Virus record (IMG/VR): IMGVR_UViG_3300032288_000513
Coordinates: 1 to 27,820 of that record
Length of the DNA: 27,820 bases
Direction: 5' to 3' (one strand)
From: a virus
The notes under the pieces are model-generated. The model was not told the origin of the DNA. It made no database searches and saw only the letters and a program-made list of their open reading frames with translations. Positions 1 to 9,088 of the stretch are shown here, piece by piece. The stretch's first letter is position 1. Each line of letters opens with the position of its first letter. A program made the position numbers and the translations under genes.

Positions 1-75
1 CCTTACGAGATCGTAGACGTAGCGGATATTCCTTCAGATCGTACATTTCGTGGAGCATGGTCATGGGTCTCGTAA
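1..75 (+). CDS. 3' end of a phage protein gene (partial)
   Basis: Frame 1 is open from the first base to a TAA at 73-75. The visible C-terminus contains VADIPSDRTFRGAW and ends WSWVS. An (I)PxDRTFRxAW end is a recurring short signature in small phage proteins of tail regions, directly followed by a gene like the next one here. The function is not known to me. Its end overlaps the next gene by 13 nt, which suggests translational coupling. Nothing can be said about its length or N-terminus. Confidence 0.6.
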   Translation, partial: PYEIVDVADIPSDRTFRGAWSWVS

Positions 76-293
76 TCGACTTAACTAAAGCTAAGAACAT
101 TGGTCACGATATGCGTCGTGCTGTTAGGGCTGAAGAATTCAAGCCTTACGACGAAGCTATTGCCAAGCAGATACCGGGTACAGAAGGTGCTGAGACTGCT
201 CGTCAGGCTATTCGTGACAAGTACGCAGCTATCCAGACAAGTATTGAAGCAGCAACGACACCTGACGAGATCAAAGCAGCATTGGGGATTTAA
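63..293 (+). CDS. small conserved phage protein of unknown function
   Basis: This 76-residue protein begins MGLVIDLTKAKNI. It is charged and predicted mostly helical, with an RRAxRAEEFKPYD segment near residues 17-29 and a helical tail ending EIKAALGI. I chose ATG63 over ATG57 because the GGAG at 52-55 sits 7 nt before ATG63 but only 1 nt before ATG57. It resembles small proteins often found next to phage tail-fibre genes, where a helper or assembly role is sometimes suspected, but I see no domain that proves a function. It is followed without a gap by the tail fibre gene. Confidence 0.7.
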   Translation: MGLVIDLTKAKNIGHDMRRAVRAEEFKPYDEAIAKQIPGTEGAETARQAIRDKYAAIQTSIEAATTPDEIKAALGI

Positions 294-1283
294 ATGTCAA
301 CATTAAAGACGAACAATGTACAAGTTGGGCAGTCTGTAACGGCTACAAATAACTTTACTATTTATCAGCCTTCTACTCCAGACGGTACAGTTCGTATTGG
401 TGTTGGCAATAGTGGCGCTACGACAGCAGATGTTCTTACGGCTAATAGTTCAGGCAACGTGGGGATTGGTACGAGTTCGCCTAGTTCTTATACGTCTGGC
501 GATCAGCTTGTTATTGCCAGCGCAAGTGGTAACGGTCAGATGACTTTGGCTGGGGCAGATAATGGCAACCCAACCTTAAACTTTAGACGGGTCTCTTCGC
601 CAAGTACCACGCGAGGATACATACAGTATGACAACACAGCTGAATGGATGCGTTTTGCAACCAACGGCTCCGAACGCGCCCGTATTGACTCCAGCGGTAA
701 TCTGCTGGTGGGGGCGACGAGTCAGCCGATTGGCGGCGTGACTACACGCCTTTCTGTGTCGTATGCAACAAGTGACTATTCTTTTGGTGTAAGAAGCACT
801 GCCGGTACGCCTTACGGGATCATCGTCAATTACAGCACTACACCAAACAATACAGGCAGTGAAGTAATTTATTTTAGTGACTCAACAACTGGAAGGTTTG
901 TGGTTCGTTCTAACGGTGGTATTGCCAACTACAGCGGTAATGACGCCAACTTGTCTGACCGCCGCGAGAAGACCAACTTTGCACCGGCTGGTGAGTACCT
1001 GTCGAAGATTTGCGCAATCCCTGTGCAGACCTTCAACTACATCGACCAGAACCTTGAGGAAGACTCCGGCCTGACGCTGGGTGTGGTGGCTCAGGACGTT
1101 CAGGCTGTAGCGCCTGAATTGGTTTCAGAGTCTAACTGGGGTACGCAAGAAGAACCTAAAGTACGCCTGTCGATCTACCAGACTGACATGCAATATGCGC
1201 TAATGAAGTGCATCCAAGAACAGCAAGCCATGATCGAAGAACTGAAGGCTAAAGTAGCCGCACTAGAAGGGGCTAAAGGCTAA
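294..1283 (+). CDS. tail fibre/spike with C-terminal Peptidase S74 intramolecular chaperone
   Basis: A 329-residue protein. The N-terminal two thirds is Ser/Thr/Gly/Asn-rich beta-repeat sequence with the fibre-like phrases NSSGNVGIGT (about 52-61) and ARIDSSGNLLVG (about 128-139), typical of trimeric fibre shafts. The C-terminal 110 residues match the S74 (intramolecular chaperone auto-processing) domain. It opens with LSDRREKTNF, whose S221 and K226 sit where the Ser-Lys self-cleavage dyad lies in the family. GVVAQDVQAVAPELV and DMQYALMKCIQEQ follow, then a coiled-coil-like end. In the family this domain helps the fibre trimerise and then cuts itself off. Receptor binding is inferred. The stop is 2 nt before the next gene. 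Confidence 0.88.
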   Translation: MSTLKTNNVQVGQSVTATNNFTIYQPSTPDGTVRIGVGNSGATTADVLTANSSGNVGIGTSSPSSYTSGDQLVIASASGNGQMTLAGADNGNPTLNFRRVSSPSTTRGYIQYDNTAEWMRFATNGSERARIDSSGNLLVGATSQPIGGVTTRLSVSYATSDYSFGVRSTAGTPYGIIVNYSTTPNNTGSEVIYFSDSTTGRFVVRSNGGIANYSGNDANLSDRREKTNFAPAGEYLSKICAIPVQTFNYIDQNLEEDSGLTLGVVAQDVQAVAPELVSESNWGTQEEPKVRLSIYQTDMQYALMKCIQEQQAMIEELKAKVAALEGAKG

Positions 1284-1285
1284 TC

Positions 1286-2704
1286 ATGCAAAAGATTCTA
1301 TTTGGTGAGTGGTTGCCAGATCAACCCGGCGTAACAGGTGCAGTAACAGACGCAAAGAACTGTTATCCAGTTGCTAATGGATATGCTCCAGTTAAGAGCG
1401 AGGCTGATTACTCTGACGCTGCTGGTGCTAATCTAATCATTACCTTTGCTGGCAAGTTTGCTGGTGCTAGTACATTGTTTGCTGCTAGTGCAACCCAGAT
1501 TTATAAGTTTGACAGTGCTGATGCTAGTTTGGATGCGCTTACAACTACTGGATATACGGCAGTTGAGGGATGGGATGTAACTCAGTTCGGCGCAAAGATG
1601 ATTCTGGCTAACGGTCAGGATAAGTTGCAATCATGGACATTAAATTCATCGACTTACTTTGGTGATTTGTCTGCTAGTGCGCCTATTGCCAAGTATGTAA
1701 CTGTTGTCCGTGACTTTGTGGTTGCTGCTAATGACGGAACTGACACTAGCAAGGTTTACTGGTCTGATTTAAATGACGAGACAGACTGGACACCGGGTGC
1801 TGCATCTCAGGCTGATACCCAGATTCTTCCTGACGGTGGTGACATTACTGGTATAGCTGGTGGTGAGTACGGTCTAATCTTCTTGGAGCGTGCTATCTAC
1901 CGGATGAGTTACACAGGCTCACCATTCTTCTTCCAGTTTGACGCTATTTCTAGGTCTTTGGGCTGTATTTCTAACGGATCTATCGCTCAGTACGGCAACC
2001 TAACGTATTTCCTTGCAGACGATGGCTTTTATGTCTGTGATGGTCAGTCAACAAAGAACATAGGTAGCGAAAAGGTAAATCGCTGGTTCTTTGATAACGC
2101 CATTCCTAGTGAAATCCAGACTGGAATGAGCGCAACAGTTGATCCAGTTAATAAATTAGTAATATGGAAGTTTAATAATACGTTTGGCGGTAAGAATATG
2201 CTGATCTACTCGATTGACCTTAACAAATGGTCATACGCAGATACGACAGCAACGTCAATTGCTTACGCATTAACGCCTTCCGCTACGTTGGAACAGGTAG
2301 ATAACTACAACTCAAGCATTGATGCGCTTGATATTCCGTTGGATTCGCGGGTATTCGCTGGTGGACAGTTACTATTTGCTGGTGTTAGCGGTCAGAAGAT
2401 CATTGCTTTCTCAGGCCAGCCTAAGACTGCGAACATATCAACGGGTGATATTGATGTAGGTAGGTCTACGATCATGCTTGCCAAGCCTATTGTGGACAAT
2501 GGTAGCGGTTCTATCGCTGTTTCTAGCCGGGATAATCTTGCTGAACAAGTGGAATTTGGCTCAAATGTGTCTCCAGATGCAGAAAACCGTGTGAGCTTGC
2601 GGTCTAACGGTGAATATCATCGACTAAGACTGACTCCTACTGGTTCTAGCTGGAAAACTGCTGTTGGCTTAGAGTTTGACGTTGTTAAACAGGGTGATCG
2701 ATGA
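1286..2704 (+). CDS. tail hub / head-completion protein candidate, beta-propeller-like (P22 gp10-like)
   Basis: A 472-residue protein starting MQKILFGEWLPDQPGV. It has no signal peptide or membrane segment and is dominated by short alternating beta strands with repeated aromatic-Gly turns, for example GEYGLIFLERAIYRMSYTG (about 192-210) and LADDGFYVCDGQSTKNIG (about 243-260). This suggests a propeller. Length and organisation recall the packaged-DNA stabilisation/tail hub protein gp10 of P22-like podoviruses, which plugs the head-tail channel. I base this on overall resemblance, not an alignment, and a generic tail structural protein is an alternative. It overlaps the next gene at ATGA (2701-2704). 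Confidence 0.55.
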   Translation: MQKILFGEWLPDQPGVTGAVTDAKNCYPVANGYAPVKSEADYSDAAGANLIITFAGKFAGASTLFAASATQIYKFDSADASLDALTTTGYTAVEGWDVTQFGAKMILANGQDKLQSWTLNSSTYFGDLSASAPIAKYVTVVRDFVVAANDGTDTSKVYWSDLNDETDWTPGAASQADTQILPDGGDITGIAGGEYGLIFLERAIYRMSYTGSPFFFQFDAISRSLGCISNGSIAQYGNLTYFLADDGFYVCDGQSTKNIGSEKVNRWFFDNAIPSEIQTGMSATVDPVNKLVIWKFNNTFGGKNMLIYSIDLNKWSYADTTATSIAYALTPSATLEQVDNYNSSIDALDIPLDSRVFAGGQLLFAGVSGQKIIAFSGQPKTANISTGDIDVGRSTIMLAKPIVDNGSGSIAVSSRDNLAEQVEFGSNVSPDAENRVSLRSNGEYHRLRLTPTGSSWKTAVGLEFDVVKQGDR

Positions 2705-3489
2705 CTCAGTTCCGTACATTACCGCCATTTGGAGGAGATCCTCGTCAGGTTTCTGAGGTTGTTCGTGGGGTTATGGACGGAAAGACCAATAATACGGGTC
2801 GGATTACGTTAGCCACAGGGAATGCCACGACAACTACCCTCTATGACGAGCGTATAGGCTTTGACAGCCTGATATTCTTGGTTCCAGTATCTAATGCTGC
2901 TGAGGCTGATTCAGCGCCTTATGGAGCGTTTCAAGACTCTACAGACCAGACTGCTGCTAGCACAACCGCAGCCTATGCTGTTGCACTAAACACAACAGAT
3001 TACTCTAACGGTATCTACGTTTCCAATACTTCGCGGATTAACGTAAGAAACTACGGGATATACAATATTCAGTTTTCGTTGCAGTACAAGAATACGACTA
3101 ACGATGGTCAAGACATAGACATCTGGTTTAAGAAGAACAATACTAATGTTGATGGATCAAATAGCCGGTTTCATATGCCAGCTAGAAAAAGCACTGGTGA
3201 TCCATCTCACTTAATTGCTGCAATGAACTTCTTTTTAGAAATGAATGCTGGTGATTACGTTGAGGTTATGTGGCGGACAACAGATACCGGCGTTTCTCTT
3301 GAGCAATATCCAACAAGTTCAAGTCCTACAAGACCATCGATTCCTAGTGCGATTATTACTGCTAGCTATATCGCTCCTTCAGCAACATCTAATGTGTATG
3401 TTTCTAGCCAGCAACAAGGCCAAGCAACAATATCGCATTGGTCAAACAATACGGCAGACAAAACCTATGGATACATTGTGGTGGGCTAA
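2701..3489 (+). CDS. virion structural protein, N-terminal adhesin-like segment plus jelly-roll-like C-terminal domain
   Basis: A 262-residue protein. The N-terminus (MTQFRTLPPFGGDPRQVSE) and the following TTTLYDERIGFDSLIFLVP are familiar from podovirus tail-associated proteins. Residues about 120-235 alternate beta strands (YGIYNIQFSLQYKN, DIDIWFKKNNT, MNFFLEMNAGDYVEVMW) in the manner of a C1q/TNF-like jelly roll, often found in phage adhesins. The C-terminal GYIVVG closes the last strand. A tail or baseplate adhesin role is inferred. Its stop codon (TAATG) overlaps the start of the next gene, and there is a 4-nt overlap with the gene before, so these genes are probably translated together. 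Confidence 0.55.
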   Translation: MTQFRTLPPFGGDPRQVSEVVRGVMDGKTNNTGRITLATGNATTTTLYDERIGFDSLIFLVPVSNAAEADSAPYGAFQDSTDQTAASTTAAYAVALNTTDYSNGIYVSNTSRINVRNYGIYNIQFSLQYKNTTNDGQDIDIWFKKNNTNVDGSNSRFHMPARKSTGDPSHLIAAMNFFLEMNAGDYVEVMWRTTDTGVSLEQYPTSSSPTRPSIPSAIITASYIAPSATSNVYVSSQQQGQATISHWSNNTADKTYGYIVVG

Positions 3490-3887
3490 TGGAGTTTAGG
3501 TACATACCTGTAGATAAACTTAGGGACTGGTGGCCTAGTGTCCGCCCCGGCTTAGATGAAATTAAAGGGTACAGCCCAGAAAACTGGATAGTAGAAGATG
3601 TGTACACAGACTGCTTTAACCAAAAAGCAATGCTGTGGGTAGGACTAGAGAATAACCACTTTAAGTGCTTCTTTATCCTGCAACCTATGGGCGAAACAAT
3701 GCACCTATGGGCTGCTTGGTCGTTAGAAAATAATTATCAAATTGTTGAATCTGGATTAAAATACATAAAAGACATCTGTAGTCAAGGCAATGTCAAATAT
3801 TTAACTTTCTCTAGCCATCGTCGAGGATGGCAGCGTAGGGCGAAACAACTCGGTTTCCGTCCTAAACAATGGATTTGCGAGGTGTAA
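3489..3887 (+). CDS. GNAT-fold protein of podovirus tail clusters
   Basis: A 132-residue protein. The start is ATG3489, overlapping the previous stop, rather than an upstream in-frame start at 3438 buried in the previous gene. The pattern PVDKLRDWWPSVRPGLDEI, then the strand KAMLWVGLE, the strand MHLWAAWS, and a C-terminal YLTFSSHRRGWQRRAKQLGF is that of small GNAT-like proteins next to virion genes in many podoviruses. The RRGWxRRAKxLGF end is the family's helix and last strand. Acetyl-CoA binding has not been shown for this type as far as I know, so an enzymatic role is uncertain. A structural or assembly role is equally possible. Confidence 0.6.
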   Translation: MEFRYIPVDKLRDWWPSVRPGLDEIKGYSPENWIVEDVYTDCFNQKAMLWVGLENNHFKCFFILQPMGETMHLWAAWSLENNYQIVESGLKYIKDICSQGNVKYLTFSSHRRGWQRRAKQLGFRPKQWICEV

Positions 3888-3888
3888 T

Positions 3889-4623
3889 ATGGGCGGTGGT
3901 GGCGGTCAACAAGAGAGTAAAACAACTACGAGCATTGATCCAGAAATCAAGCCGTATGTTACCTATGGACTAGAAGAAGGTAAGCGCCTTTACGAGTCTG
4001 GTACGCCTACATTCTTCCCCGGTCAGACCTACGTTTCTCCTTCTCAGGCTACTCAATCAGCCCTGCAAATGGCTCAGGAACGGGCTATGGCGGGTTCTCC
4101 GCTGGTTCGTGCAGCACAGGAGCAACAGCTAGCTACGATTCAAGGACGAGGCGTTAATCCATTCCTAGAGGGTGCTTTAGCTGGCGTTAATCGTCAAGCT
4201 CGTGAGCAATTTACGGAAGGTGTCCAAGGTCTTCAGTCTAAGGCTTCCTCGATGGGTCGTTATGGCTCTGCTGCTCAAGCTGAACAAGAAGGTCGCGCTC
4301 AAGACGTATTTGCTCGTGCAATGTTGGAGCAAGGTGGTCAATTAGCTTACGGATCGGCTGAAGCTGAACGCGCTAGACAGATGGCTGCTACTCAGGCTGC
4401 TCCTCAGATGGCTGCTGCTGACTATTCTGATATTCAAAGACTCTTATCAACAGGTCAAGCACAAGAGCAATATTCTTCTGCTGAACTGCAAGACGCAATT
4501 AATCGTTTTAACTTTGAACAAAACTTGCCACAAGCAAAACTTAGTCAATTTGCTAACTTGTTTAGCAGTGTGCCTCAAGGTGGTCAGACTGTTACACAAG
4601 CTACGCCACAAGGAGGTAAATAA
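3889..4623 (+). CDS. virion protein candidate, ejection/DNA-transfer type
   Basis: A 244-residue protein beginning MGGGGGQQESKTTT, then a conserved-looking segment with YETGTP/FFPGQTYV-like character (residues about 33-47). The rest is Ala/Gln/Glu-rich and helical (many AQEQ, AEAERARQMAA runs) with no membrane segment. Gly start plus long Ala/Gln helices is typical of proteins packed inside or attached to podovirus virions and ejected with DNA. It is first of four consecutive genes with this composition, the next starting at its stop (TAATG). Function is inferred from composition and position, and no catalytic motif is visible. Confidence 0.5.
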   Translation: MGGGGGQQESKTTTSIDPEIKPYVTYGLEEGKRLYESGTPTFFPGQTYVSPSQATQSALQMAQERAMAGSPLVRAAQEQQLATIQGRGVNPFLEGALAGVNRQAREQFTEGVQGLQSKASSMGRYGSAAQAEQEGRAQDVFARAMLEQGGQLAYGSAEAERARQMAATQAAPQMAAADYSDIQRLLSTGQAQEQYSSAELQDAINRFNFEQNLPQAKLSQFANLFSSVPQGGQTVTQATPQGGK

Positions 4624-5300
4624 TGGCTGATCCTATTACTATGGCGGTTGTCGGTGGCTCTATTGGCGCTATGACAAACAAGAAAGATCCACTTAAAGGT
4701 GCTTTGTTAGGTGCTGCTGGTGGTTATGGTGGCGCTACATTGATGGGCGCTAGTGGTCTAGGTGCTGGTGCATCTAGTGGTGTTTTACCTAGCGCATTGT
4801 CTGGCTCTACTACTGTTGCTGGTAGCACTTTACCTGCTGGAGCCGCACAAGCATTTACTACTGGGCCAACTGCCGCAATGCAAGCTGCAAACTTAACAAC
4901 TGGCCCGTCTGGTGTTTTGGGTGTTGAGGCCGCTAAAACTGGATTGTTTGGTGGTGCGACTCCATTAACTAATGCTGCAATGCAAGGTCAGGGTTTGGCT
5001 CAAACTGGCGCTATGCAAAGATCATTGTCGTTAGGTATGCCGGGAGTAGAAGCATCATCTTTGTACGAGCCTACTTTTATGGATAGGATTAACTCTGTTG
5101 GTCAATTTGCTCAAGAAAACCCAGTCCTTACGCAAATGGGTCTTCAGTCAGCACAGCAAATGATGCAGCGTCCTGAAATGCCAATGGCTCCTGCTGGTCA
5201 AGTAAGTCGTGGTCAGATTCAGGGTGGTGATTACATGAGTCTGCTAAATCCACAGCAAAGCACAGTCCTTAGACCACAACCGATTTCCCTATTAGGGTGA
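4623..5300 (+). CDS. Gly/Ala-rich virion or ejection protein candidate
   Basis: A 225-residue protein. Residues about 5-80 are strongly Gly/Ala-rich (AVVGGSIGAMT, GALLGAAGGYGGATLMGASG), a low-complexity glycine-zipper-like stretch that could insert into membranes. The remainder is Met/Gln/Pro-rich and ends LRPQPISLLG. Similar glycine-zipper proteins occur among podovirus ejection proteins that form a channel in the cell envelope. That role is inferred from composition and neighbours. It starts in the TAATG overlap with the previous gene and is followed by the next after 3 nt. Confidence 0.5.
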   Translation: MADPITMAVVGGSIGAMTNKKDPLKGALLGAAGGYGGATLMGASGLGAGASSGVLPSALSGSTTVAGSTLPAGAAQAFTTGPTAAMQAANLTTGPSGVLGVEAAKTGLFGGATPLTNAAMQGQGLAQTGAMQRSLSLGMPGVEASSLYEPTFMDRINSVGQFAQENPVLTQMGLQSAQQMMQRPEMPMAPAGQVSRGQIQGGDYMSLLNPQQSTVLRPQPISLLG

Positions 5301-5303
5301 TAT

Positions 5304-7025
5304 ATGGCAATTACAGATTACATTCCTAATGTCTTTGGTCAAGCGGCTCCTAGCTATCTGCCGGGATTGCTTGGTGCTGAGGAAACTAAGAACTTACAAA
5401 ATCGCGCCAATATTCAGGGATTGCTAGGTGCTGGTCTGGCATTAGCTCAAGGCATGAGTAATGTTGGGCCACGTCGTTCTGCTGCTGAGAACATCTTAGG
5501 TGCATTGGCTGGTGGCTTTGGTGCTGCTGGTGGTGCTTACGATCAAGGTATTAAGAATTACGTTACGCAGCAACAGATTGCACAGACTCAGTTGGCACAA
5601 ACTCAGGCGGCAACCAAGCTAAGAAGTATTGCTGATGCTAAAGCAAAATACCCAGACTTGGCTCCATTGTTTGACATTGATTCTGGTGAGGCGGTTAAAC
5701 AAGTAATTAACCGTGAAAGAGCAAAGATGTACGGCTTTGGTGGTGAAGCTAATCAGGTTCCTGCTCAGGTTCCTTCTCAAATGCTAGCTCAAGATCAGAC
5801 TCAAGTTGTTTCTCAAGGGCAGTTGCAGCCAGCACAGGCTCAAGCAAATCAATTGATAGATCCTGCTGCACTTGCTAAAGCTAATGAGAATCGCAGAAAA
5901 GCAGCATTTGCCTATTCAATGGGCGATGACAAAATGGGCAAGTTCTTTACTGATGAGGCTGATAGGCTTGATCCTAAAGAAACTTTTATGTTTAGAGATG
6001 GCAAGATGGTTTCAACTAAGCGCGGATTGGTTGGTGACTTTGGCGGTGTTAAACAGTTGTCTCCTGATGAAGCCAAAGCAAGAGGACTTGATCCTACTCG
6101 CGGTATTTGGATGCTTAAAGGCGATGGTACTCCTCAGCTTATTGAAGGAACTAAGCCTAATGCAAGGCTTTTGACTGATGTTGAAGTAAAAGAGCGTGGA
6201 TTACCAACTGACAGAGGTCAAGTTTATCAAGTTGGGTCTGATAATAAGATTGATCTTGTTCAGGGAACAATGGTTGATAAAGAGAAGTTTACTGGTGAGT
6301 ATGCGAATCTTGCCAACACGATGTTTGGCACATCAGACATTAGCAAACTTAGCCCAGATCAACGTAAAAAGATTGATGATGAAGCTGAAAGACGAGGTAT
6401 CTCAAAAGCTAAAGCTGGTGCTAGCACAATTTACACTGGTCAACTTAGCAAAACAACTGCTGGAGAAGTTGAAAAGAGCGTAATTACTACTGCTGATGCT
6501 GTTACTCGTTTAAATAATATTCAGTTTTCTTATAGACCAGAGTATCAAAATATTGGGTTTAGAACGAAACAAGCATGGGGTACGCTTAAAGATAAGTTTG
6601 GCGGTTTGTCTCCTACAGAAAAAACCCAACTTACTAATTATTCGCAATATCGCCAAAATGCTTTGCAGAACCTTAACCAAACCATTAAAGATATTACAGG
6701 TGCGGCTATGGGAGTTCAGGAAGCAGAAAGAATTATTGCCACATTACCTAATGCTGGTGCTGGCATATTTGATGGAGACAGCCCAACAGAGTTTGAATCA
6801 AAGCTGAACAATGGTATATCGCAAACTAAATATGCCTTGGCTCGTAAAAATTACGCGCTGAGAAAAGGTTTGAATTGGGAAAGTACGCCTTTGGATAAGA
6901 TGCCATCAATCATAAATGAACGAGGCGCTGCTATTGCAAAGCAATACAATCTTGATCCTAGAAAAGCAGCAGATTTGCAGACAATCAACCGTCAGTTGGC
7001 GGCTGAGTTTGGCGTATCCTTTTAA
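5304..7025 (+). CDS. internal virion / ejection protein candidate
   Basis: A 573-residue protein. The N-terminal part (about 35-95) has another Gly/Ala zipper (GLLGAGLALAQG, ILGALAGGFGAAGGAY) followed by helical QQIAQTQLAQTQ repeats. Residues about 150-185 are a Gln/Pro-rich linker (VPAQVPSQMLAQDQ, GQLQPAQAQANQ). The middle carries repeated phrases (ARGLDPTRGIWML, ERGLPTDRGQVYQV) that look like a short internal duplication. The C-terminal 200 residues are helical. No lytic transglycosylase motif is seen. Position between two other such proteins supports a podovirus ejection-complex role, but no family is named with certainty. Confidence 0.5.
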   Translation: MAITDYIPNVFGQAAPSYLPGLLGAEETKNLQNRANIQGLLGAGLALAQGMSNVGPRRSAAENILGALAGGFGAAGGAYDQGIKNYVTQQQIAQTQLAQTQAATKLRSIADAKAKYPDLAPLFDIDSGEAVKQVINRERAKMYGFGGEANQVPAQVPSQMLAQDQTQVVSQGQLQPAQAQANQLIDPAALAKANENRRKAAFAYSMGDDKMGKFFTDEADRLDPKETFMFRDGKMVSTKRGLVGDFGGVKQLSPDEAKARGLDPTRGIWMLKGDGTPQLIEGTKPNARLLTDVEVKERGLPTDRGQVYQVGSDNKIDLVQGTMVDKEKFTGEYANLANTMFGTSDISKLSPDQRKKIDDEAERRGISKAKAGASTIYTGQLSKTTAGEVEKSVITTADAVTRLNNIQFSYRPEYQNIGFRTKQAWGTLKDKFGGLSPTEKTQLTNYSQYRQNALQNLNQTIKDITGAAMGVQEAERIIATLPNAGAGIFDGDSPTEFESKLNNGISQTKYALARKNYALRKGLNWESTPLDKMPSIINERGAAIAKQYNLDPRKAADLQTINRQLAAEFGVSF

Positions 7026-7033
7026 GGTGAATC

Positions 7034-9085
7034 ATGGCTGAATTTGATTATGCAAGTCAGTTGATTAAAAATACTCCACAGCAGCCACCAGCAGCTACTG
7101 ATGACTTTGATTATGCGTCTGCTTTTGTTAGTGGTCAAAGAGCTACGTCTGGACAACAGGCTGGATCTGGTCAATTCCCAGAACTAGGGCCAAAGCCTAT
7201 TGCTGATCCTCGTAGGGCTGCTAGTGCTGGTACTGCATTTGTTGCCGGTGTTCCTACTGACAAGATGGCTGCTATTCGCTACTTTGCTAAACAGCGTGGT
7301 ATTCCAGAAAGCCGTTATCAAATTATTGATGGCGATATAGCGTATCAGGCTGAAGACGGTAAGTTTTATAAAGAGGTTGTAGGTGGATTGCCTACAGCGG
7401 CTTACTACGCTCCTGACGTTGCTGAGATGGTTCCGGACATTCTCGCTGGTGTGGCATCTGCTCCACTTACATTAGCTGGCCCATTAGGTGTAGGTACTGC
7501 GGCTACTATAACTGGCGGTACTGCTGCTCTTGCTAATTATGCTCGACAGAAATTAGGTGGATTGATTGGTGGTCAGGAAGTTAATCCGACTGAAGTTGCT
7601 CTTTCTGGTGGTTTATCTTTCCTTGGTGAAACTGCTCCTGCAATTCGCAAAGGTTTCGTTGAGCGTAGAACAGCTAGAGACATTGCACAGATGAATGTGC
7701 CTCTTGTTAATTCATTGCGCGCTAAGGCAGGTCGTTTAGATATTCCATTGACTCCTGCTGAAATTACTAACTTGGCATCATTAATGTCGCAGCAGAAAGT
7801 TATTACCAATGTTCCTGAATCTCAAGTAAAGATGCAGCAGTTTTACAGAGAGCGCGAGAAGAAGGTTCAGCGTGCTGTTAATGATTATCTTGGCAGTATT
7901 TCAAAGATTCAGGATCAAGCAGAAGCTGGTTCTATGGGCTTTGATGCGCTTCAGGCTACAAAACAGCAACTTATAGATGAGCGCAAAGCAGCTACGGAAC
8001 CTTTGTATACATCTGCATTTGCTGCATCTGTTCCTGTAGATACTGCTCCCGTTATTGGCAAAATAGACAATTTCCTTAAAACACAACCTGCTAATGGTCG
8101 TGCTGCTAGCTATCTTAAAAAGATGAAAGGTCTTTTTGAGAGAGAAGTACCAGCATTAGATGAGGCTGGTCAGGAAATAACAAAAAAGGGAATTGAGAAT
8201 AGGCTTCCTGTATTGCAAAACATTAAGTTTGAACTTGATTCAATGTTCAACGAAGATGCGTTTAAGTCACTTGATACAAAGATTCAAAGCAATTTAACAG
8301 AGATCAAGAATACATTGGTTCAACAGATGGGTAAGGATAATCCTGATTACCTTGCTGCTAATGCTGAATTTGAACGTTTGTCTGCTCCACTAAATGAGTT
8401 TAACAAACGAACCACTGGATCATCCTTGCTGCAAATGTCTCAGGATAATCTAAAGAATTTCTCAAGCAGAATCTTTGAAAACCCAAGTCCTGCAACTGTT
8501 AAGTATGCCAAAGATCAGATCATCAAAGGTGGTGGTCAAGAAGCATGGGATGCTGTTGTCAGGTCATATCTTGACGATGTTTGGGGACAGGCTAGAAAGC
8601 CGAGTAAGACACAGCAAGGTGAGAAGTTTGACACTGGTAATACTTGGCAAAATATTCTTCTTGGCGATGTAAAGACAAAAGCCGCTATGCGTGTTGCTTT
8701 AGGCCCAACTCAGTACAAGGCATTGACTGACTTGGCAGAGGTATTACAGGCTGCTGGTAGCGTTAGAAAGCTAGGCTCTGATACTGCATTTAACCAGTTG
8801 GTTACTGAAGAATTAATGAAGAATCCACCTGTTACTAGCATTACAACAGGTGTTGCTCGTGCTGTTGGTGGAATCAAATTAGATCAACCAGCAAAGGTGC
8901 TTTCTGACTGGGCTATTAAGCGTGATGCTGCTGCTAATGCAGATAAAATAGCTAGTATTATTACAAGCCCTGACGGTATTTCTAGGTTGAGAGAACTTCG
9001 TCAAATGTCTAAGACATCAGCAAAGTATTGGGCTGGATTAAGTCAACTTATGGCTGATTACGGTATGTTTGAAACTAGGGATTAA
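7034..9085 (+). CDS. large internal virion / ejection protein candidate
   Basis: At 683 residues this is the largest complete protein of the window. It opens with a duplicated FDYAS motif (residues 4-8 and 24-28), an N-terminal signature I associate with phage internal virion proteins. A Pro/Gly-rich segment follows, then a weakly hydrophobic Ala/Gly/Thr stretch at about 138-168 (PLTLAGPLGVGTAATITGG) and long amphipathic helices from about 200 to the end. No peptidoglycan hydrolase motif is visible. The SD-like AAGGTG lies 6 nt before ATG7034. As the last of the Ala/Gln-rich set it probably belongs to the DNA-ejection complex, by inference. Confidence 0.5.
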   Translation: MAEFDYASQLIKNTPQQPPAATDDFDYASAFVSGQRATSGQQAGSGQFPELGPKPIADPRRAASAGTAFVAGVPTDKMAAIRYFAKQRGIPESRYQIIDGDIAYQAEDGKFYKEVVGGLPTAAYYAPDVAEMVPDILAGVASAPLTLAGPLGVGTAATITGGTAALANYARQKLGGLIGGQEVNPTEVALSGGLSFLGETAPAIRKGFVERRTARDIAQMNVPLVNSLRAKAGRLDIPLTPAEITNLASLMSQQKVITNVPESQVKMQQFYREREKKVQRAVNDYLGSISKIQDQAEAGSMGFDALQATKQQLIDERKAATEPLYTSAFAASVPVDTAPVIGKIDNFLKTQPANGRAASYLKKMKGLFEREVPALDEAGQEITKKGIENRLPVLQNIKFELDSMFNEDAFKSLDTKIQSNLTEIKNTLVQQMGKDNPDYLAANAEFERLSAPLNEFNKRTTGSSLLQMSQDNLKNFSSRIFENPSPATVKYAKDQIIKGGGQEAWDAVVRSYLDDVWGQARKPSKTQQGEKFDTGNTWQNILLGDVKTKAAMRVALGPTQYKALTDLAEVLQAAGSVRKLGSDTAFNQLVTEELMKNPPVTSITTGVARAVGGIKLDQPAKVLSDWAIKRDAAANADKIASIITSPDGISRLRELRQMSKTSAKYWAGLSQLMADYGMFETRD

Positions 9086-9088
9086 ATC

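Noticed and set aside
5953-5990. CTGATGA followed later by GAAAC, as in hammerhead ribozymes
   Set aside because: No stem II pairing between the two core segments and it lies in a conserved coding sequence. A second CTGATGAGGAAA in the methyltransferase gene is equally without stems.
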